64,000 nucleotides of DNA, from the NCBI RefSeq assembly GCF_001643375.1, contig NZ_LSHB01000014.1:1-64000 (forward strand), written 5' to 3'. Shown one piece after another: positions 61,548 through 64,000 of this stretch. The stretch comes from Chryseobacterium sp. FP211-J200. GTDB lineage: Bacteria > Bacteroidota > Bacteroidia > Flavobacteriales > Weeksellaceae. The notes under the pieces are model-generated. The model saw only the letters and a list, made by a program, of their open reading frames with translations, made no database searches and was not told the DNA's origin. The stretch's first letter is position 1. Each line of letters begins with the position of its first letter. The position numbers and the translations under genes are program-made.

Positions 61548-62743
61548 TATTTAGAAAAAATTAAAGTTGAACAGTTTCCTCCAAATCCAAACGAATTGGA
61601 AAGTACGTGATTGATGTTTTTCTTTTTCAGTTCGGTAACCGGCGTCAAATCAAATTCTTCCATTTTTGTTTTGAAATTTAAATTTGGAAAAATCACATTG
61701 TTCTGCATCGCCAAAATGGAATAGACCGCTTCAATTCCTGCCGCCGCTGCCAAAGTATGACCTGTAAAAGCCTTTGTAGAACTGAATTCCGGAACCTGAT
61801 TTTCACCAAAAATCCGAATCATTGCAACGCCTTCAGACAAATCATTATTCGGGGTCGCCGTGCCGTGAACGTTGATGTAGTCTATGTTTTCTTTATTTAA
61901 ACCTGAAACTTTCAAAGCTTTTTCCATTGCTAAGTAAGCACCTTGTCCGTTTTCCGAAGATGCGGTCTGATGATGAGCATCGTTTGCATTTCCGTAACCG
62001 GAAAGATAAGCGAGGACTTTTTTGTTTTCTTTTTTCACCACTTCATCAGATTCCAAAACAAGGAAAGCGGCTGCTTCGCCCAGATTTAGGCCTTTTCTAT
62101 CGTTGTCGAAAGGCGTGTTGTAAGAATCCGTCAAAATCATCAGCGTATTAAATCCATTCAAAGTAAACTTCGAAAGTGAATCTGTTCCGCCAACAATTAC
62201 GCGGTCAAGAACGCCGTTTTTAATAAGTTTTGCGCCTATCATAATCGCGTTCGCCGCAGACGAACAGGCCGTGCTGATGGTAGAAACCATTCCTTTCAGA
62301 CCCAACAATTCTGCAATCGCCAAAGATGAATTTCCGGCATCGTGAGCGTCGATGTATTTTTGCTTTTCAGGAAAATCTTCGTAAGTGTAGAAATATTTTT
62401 CGGTAATGTCCATTCCGCCCACGCTGGTGGATGAAATAAGTCCGGTTTTATATTCATTCATATCCGAAATTCCGGCACTTTCTACAGCTTCTTTTGCGGC
62501 CACCATTCCCAATAAAGCGGTTCTTGTAACGTTGTTGTCTTCATTAAGCTGAAGTTTCTGTACAAGCTCTTCATTAGACAATTTTATCTCGCCTGTTTTG
62601 ATGCTTCCGGCGTGGCGTGTTTCAAACTGTTCGATGTCTGAAATTCCGTGTTTACCAGTCGTCAGCGAAATAAAATTTTCCTCGACATTGTTACCAATGG
62701 AGGAAATAATGCCCATCCCTGTAATGGCAATTTTTTGACTCAT
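61547..62743 (-). CDS. Beta-ketoacyl-ACP synthase (KAS II type), pigment locus
   Basis: A 398-residue condensing enzyme with a complete active site: C160 in TISTACSSAANAIMIG, first His in NVHGTATPNNDLSEG, second His in STKAFTGHTLAAAAG, and the SFGFGGNCSTLIF loop. It should elongate the aryl polyene with malonyl units. It is followed by the degenerate partner gene (TAATG overlap) and preceded by an ACP gene across an 81-base palindromic spacer. Confidence 0.93.
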   Translation of the reverse strand: MSQKIAITGMGIISSIGNNVEENFISLTTGKHGISDIEQFETRHAGSIKTGEIKLSNEELVQKLQLNEDNNVTRTALLGMVAAKEAVESAGISDMNEYKTGLISSTSVGGMDITEKYFYTYEDFPEKQKYIDAHDAGNSSLAIAELLGLKGMVSTISTACSSAANAIMIGAKLIKNGVLDRVIVGGTDSLSKFTLNGFNTLMILTDSYNTPFDNDRKGLNLGEAAAFLVLESDEVVKKENKKVLAYLSGYGNANDAHHQTASSENGQGAYLAMEKALKVSGLNKENIDYINVHGTATPNNDLSEGVAMIRIFGENQVPEFSSTKAFTGHTLAAAAGIEAVYSILAMQNNVIFPNLNFKTKMEEFDLTPVTELKKKNINHVLSNSFGFGGNCSTLIFSK

Positions 62744-62746
62744 CTT

Positions 62747-62824
62747 TTAATAATGTACCAATGTATCAATTTAACAGTGTAACAATATTGGTACATTGCT
62801 AGATTGATACATTGTTAGATTGAA
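62747..62824 (-). repeat. Palindromic AT-rich intergenic repeat (AATGTACCAAT type)
   Basis: AATGTACCAAT and AATGTATCAAT-like units on the left face ATTGGTACATT and ATTGATACATT on the right. The pairs are interleaved (A, B, A', B') rather than nested. Related to the spacers at 50369-50456 and 63098-63188. Confidence 0.6.
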
Positions 62825-63082
62825 TTATTTTGTTCTGTTTTCTTCGATGTATTTTGCCATCACTTCTATAGACTGGAAGATTTCTTTTCCTTTTTTCGGG
62901 TCAGATAATTTAATTCCGTAGTCTTTGTCGAGAAGTACGATTAATTCCAAAGCGTCGATAGAATCCAAACCAAGTCCGCCACCAAAAAGTGGGTCTGTGT
63001 CTTTGATTTCTTCTATTGCAACGTCCTCAAGATTAAGAACATCTATGATTTTGTTTTTTAATTCTAATTTTAAATCTTCCAT
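62825..63082 (-). CDS. Acyl carrier protein, pigment locus
   Basis: An 85-residue carrier protein. The phosphopantetheine Ser is S41 in FGGGLGLDSIDALELIVLL. The acidic helix I and KDYGIKLSDPKKGKEIFQSI are as in aryl-polyene ACPs. It lies between the small ketosynthase-like gene and the ketosynthase pair, flanked on both sides by palindromic AT-rich spacers. Confidence 0.93.
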   Translation of the reverse strand: MEDLKLELKNKIIDVLNLEDVAIEEIKDTDPLFGGGLGLDSIDALELIVLLDKDYGIKLSDPKKGKEIFQSIEVMAKYIEENRTK

Positions 63083-63097
63083 AAAATAAATTTCATT

Positions 63098-63188
63098 TAT
63101 AATGTAACAATGTATTAGTTTAGCAATGTACCAATGATGTTTGAGGTAATTAATTGTTGGTAAACTGTTACATTGTTAGATTGTTATA
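63098..63188 (-). repeat. Palindromic AT-rich intergenic repeat (AATGTAACAAT type)
   Basis: AATGTAACAATG, AATGTACCAATG and, near the other end, CTGTTACATTG and TTGTTATATT repeat the unit of the spacers at 50369 and 62747. It separates the ACP gene from the small ketosynthase-like gene. Confidence 0.55.
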
Positions 63189-63728
63189 TTACAAAGTCAG
63201 CAAATATACAAAAGCTTTATAACTTTCCTGATATAGTTCGACCCAGCCGCACAAGACTTTTTCAGCTTTCCCTGATTGCAGAATCTGTGCCGCGTATGAG
63301 TTTAAAAATTCTTCATCAAACTCATCCAAGACGAAAAATGCATTTTCAGTCTGCATTTTATGTTTAATACTGATTTCACCGACGCAAATATTCGGTAATG
63401 TGTAAACGAAAACAGCGGGGCTCGGGAAATAATTTTCCTGAGAATTGATGCTTTCCTGATATTTAAAATCGGTGTCGAGGCTCGAGGATTTGTTGGCGAA
63501 AACCAAAGCGGTTTTGCTGTGGTCATCATTTTTCAGAATCATTTCGGATGCGAGAAAAGCGAGTTTGCTGAGGTTATCCATTTTATGAAATTTTGGATAA
63601 TTCAGTTCTAAAGTTTTATAAGCTTCTTTTGCAAAGTCTGAGAAATTTTCGGTCTTGGATTCAAAAATAATTTGTTGGTTGAGAATTATTTTTGAGTTTT
63701 CTATTGTGGAGATGTCTGTTTTCTTCAT
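63189..63728 (-). CDS. Small ketosynthase-like protein of the pigment locus
   Basis: A 179-residue protein that looks like a shortened ketosynthase N-terminal domain. [20 protein letters not shown] resembles the helix of ketosynthases before the active site, and [20 protein letters not shown] resembles the segment leading toward the nucleophile. The canonical active-site Cys motif and both catalytic His are missing, so it is unlikely to condense. Comparable short ketosynthase-like proteins occur in aryl-polyene loci. It may be a structural partner. It is the first complete leftward pigment gene in the window. Confidence 0.72.
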   Translation of the reverse strand: MKKTDISTIENSKIILNQQIIFESKTENFSDFAKEAYKTLELNYPKFHKMDNLSKLAFLASEMILKNDDHSKTALVFANKSSSLDTDFKYQESINSQENYFPSPAVFVYTLPNICVGEISIKHKMQTENAFFVLDEFDEEFLNSYAAQILQSGKAEKVLCGWVELYQESYKAFVYLLTL

Positions 63729-63742
63729 TGATTTTAAAAAGA

Positions 63743-64000
63743 TTAAGGCTTTTTCGTAGGATTTTGACGTGTGTTGAAAACAGCAAAGACAAGAATTTCA
63801 TTTTCCACAATTTCATAAATGATAACGAAAGGGAATTTTAGGATGTATGCTTCACGCAAATTTCCCTTCTTCAAAGGATAATGCAATGGGTTATTTTGAA
63901 TTCGGGAGAGGTAAGCTTCAACCTTTTTTGTGAATTTTTCTCCCAGTCCAATTTGTCGGCTTTCGTACCATAGTGCTGATTCAAGCAAATCTAATTCAGC
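63743..64000 (-). CDS. RelE/ParE-family toxin, 5' end outside the window
   Basis: The frame is open to the window edge ([16 protein letters not shown]... at its start), so the true start lies beyond 64000. The visible 86 residues contain [40 protein letters not shown] and [20 protein letters not shown], typical of ParE/RelE toxins that block gyrase or cut mRNA. An antitoxin gene would be expected just upstream, outside the window. It ends 14 bases before the small ketosynthase-like gene. Confidence 0.85.
   Translation of the reverse strand, partial: AELDLLESALWYESRQIGLGEKFTKKVEAYLSRIQNNPLHYPLKKGNLREAYILKFPFVIIYEIVENEILVFAVFNTRQNPTKKP

Overview
The window is AT-rich chromosomal DNA from a flavobacterium, most likely Chryseobacterium or a close relative in the Weeksellaceae. 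Supporting signs are promoters of the Bacteroidota type (-7 TAnnTTTG, best seen before metK, eno, oxyR and the ammonia-lyase gene), two proteins with type IX secretion sorting tails (FIKN ends), many SusC-era style outer-membrane and lipoprotein genes, a long eukaryote-like IleS, and a large part of a flexirubin/aryl-polyene pigment locus. The species cannot be fixed from sequence reading alone. I see no tRNA, rRNA, CRISPR array, insertion sequence or prophage. No stretch above 300 bases lacks a gene.

Layout. 1-12000 is housekeeping: DUF2911 protein, methionine aminotransferase, miaA, a thioredoxin-like protein, a NUDIX hydrolase, xerD, dCMP deaminase, enoyl-CoA hydratase, an RlpA-like lipoprotein, eno, gltA, and two adjacent arginine-deiminase-superfamily hydrolases (DDAH-like and CtlX). 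12000-16600 holds two tandem outer-membrane beta-barrel receptors; the downstream one carries a single in-frame TAA. 16800-24400 contains a D-lactate-dehydrogenase-like gene, DUF3817, three unrecognised exported proteins, nadD, recJ and a secreted T9SS protein. 24400-33700 has an ELWxxDGT-repeat T9SS protein, the divergent katA/oxyR pair, metK behind a SAM-I-like leader, an ECF sigma factor followed by an overlooked 45-codon frame, a YjjG nucleotidase and trpS. 33700-44600 contains a polytopic membrane protein, two lipoproteins, a CrtA-like oxygenase with an unknown partner, a SanA-like protein, lspA, small proteins, a DksA-like protein and ileS.

44700-63728 is the most interesting part: a flexirubin-type pigment locus arranged in facing blocks. 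Rightward genes: a PaaK-like ligase, an exported protein, tyrosine ammonia-lyase, FabG-like reductase, ketosynthase, ACP, LpxL-like acyltransferase, CrtI-like oxidoreductase and a C45-type N-terminal-nucleophile lipoprotein. A flavin halogenase-like gene points left from the shared ammonia-lyase promoter. Leftward genes: a small ketosynthase-like protein, ACP, ketosynthase, a degenerate ketosynthase partner, polysaccharide deacetylase-like protein, LolA-like and LolB-like proteins, FabZ-like dehydratase, an exported helical protein and a GT2-DUF2062 protein. Together they can supply p-coumarate, activate and extend it as an ACP-bound aryl polyene, transfer it to an acceptor and place it in the outer membrane. 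The dialkylresorcinol synthase genes (darA/darB) and the MMPL exporter expected for a full flexirubin locus are not in the window and probably lie beyond 64000.

An approximately 85-bp repeat occurs twice in inverted orientation and brackets exactly the oxidoreductase plus C45 gene pair. Two other families of short AT-rich intergenic repeats are concentrated in the same locus. The window ends inside a RelE/ParE-type toxin gene.
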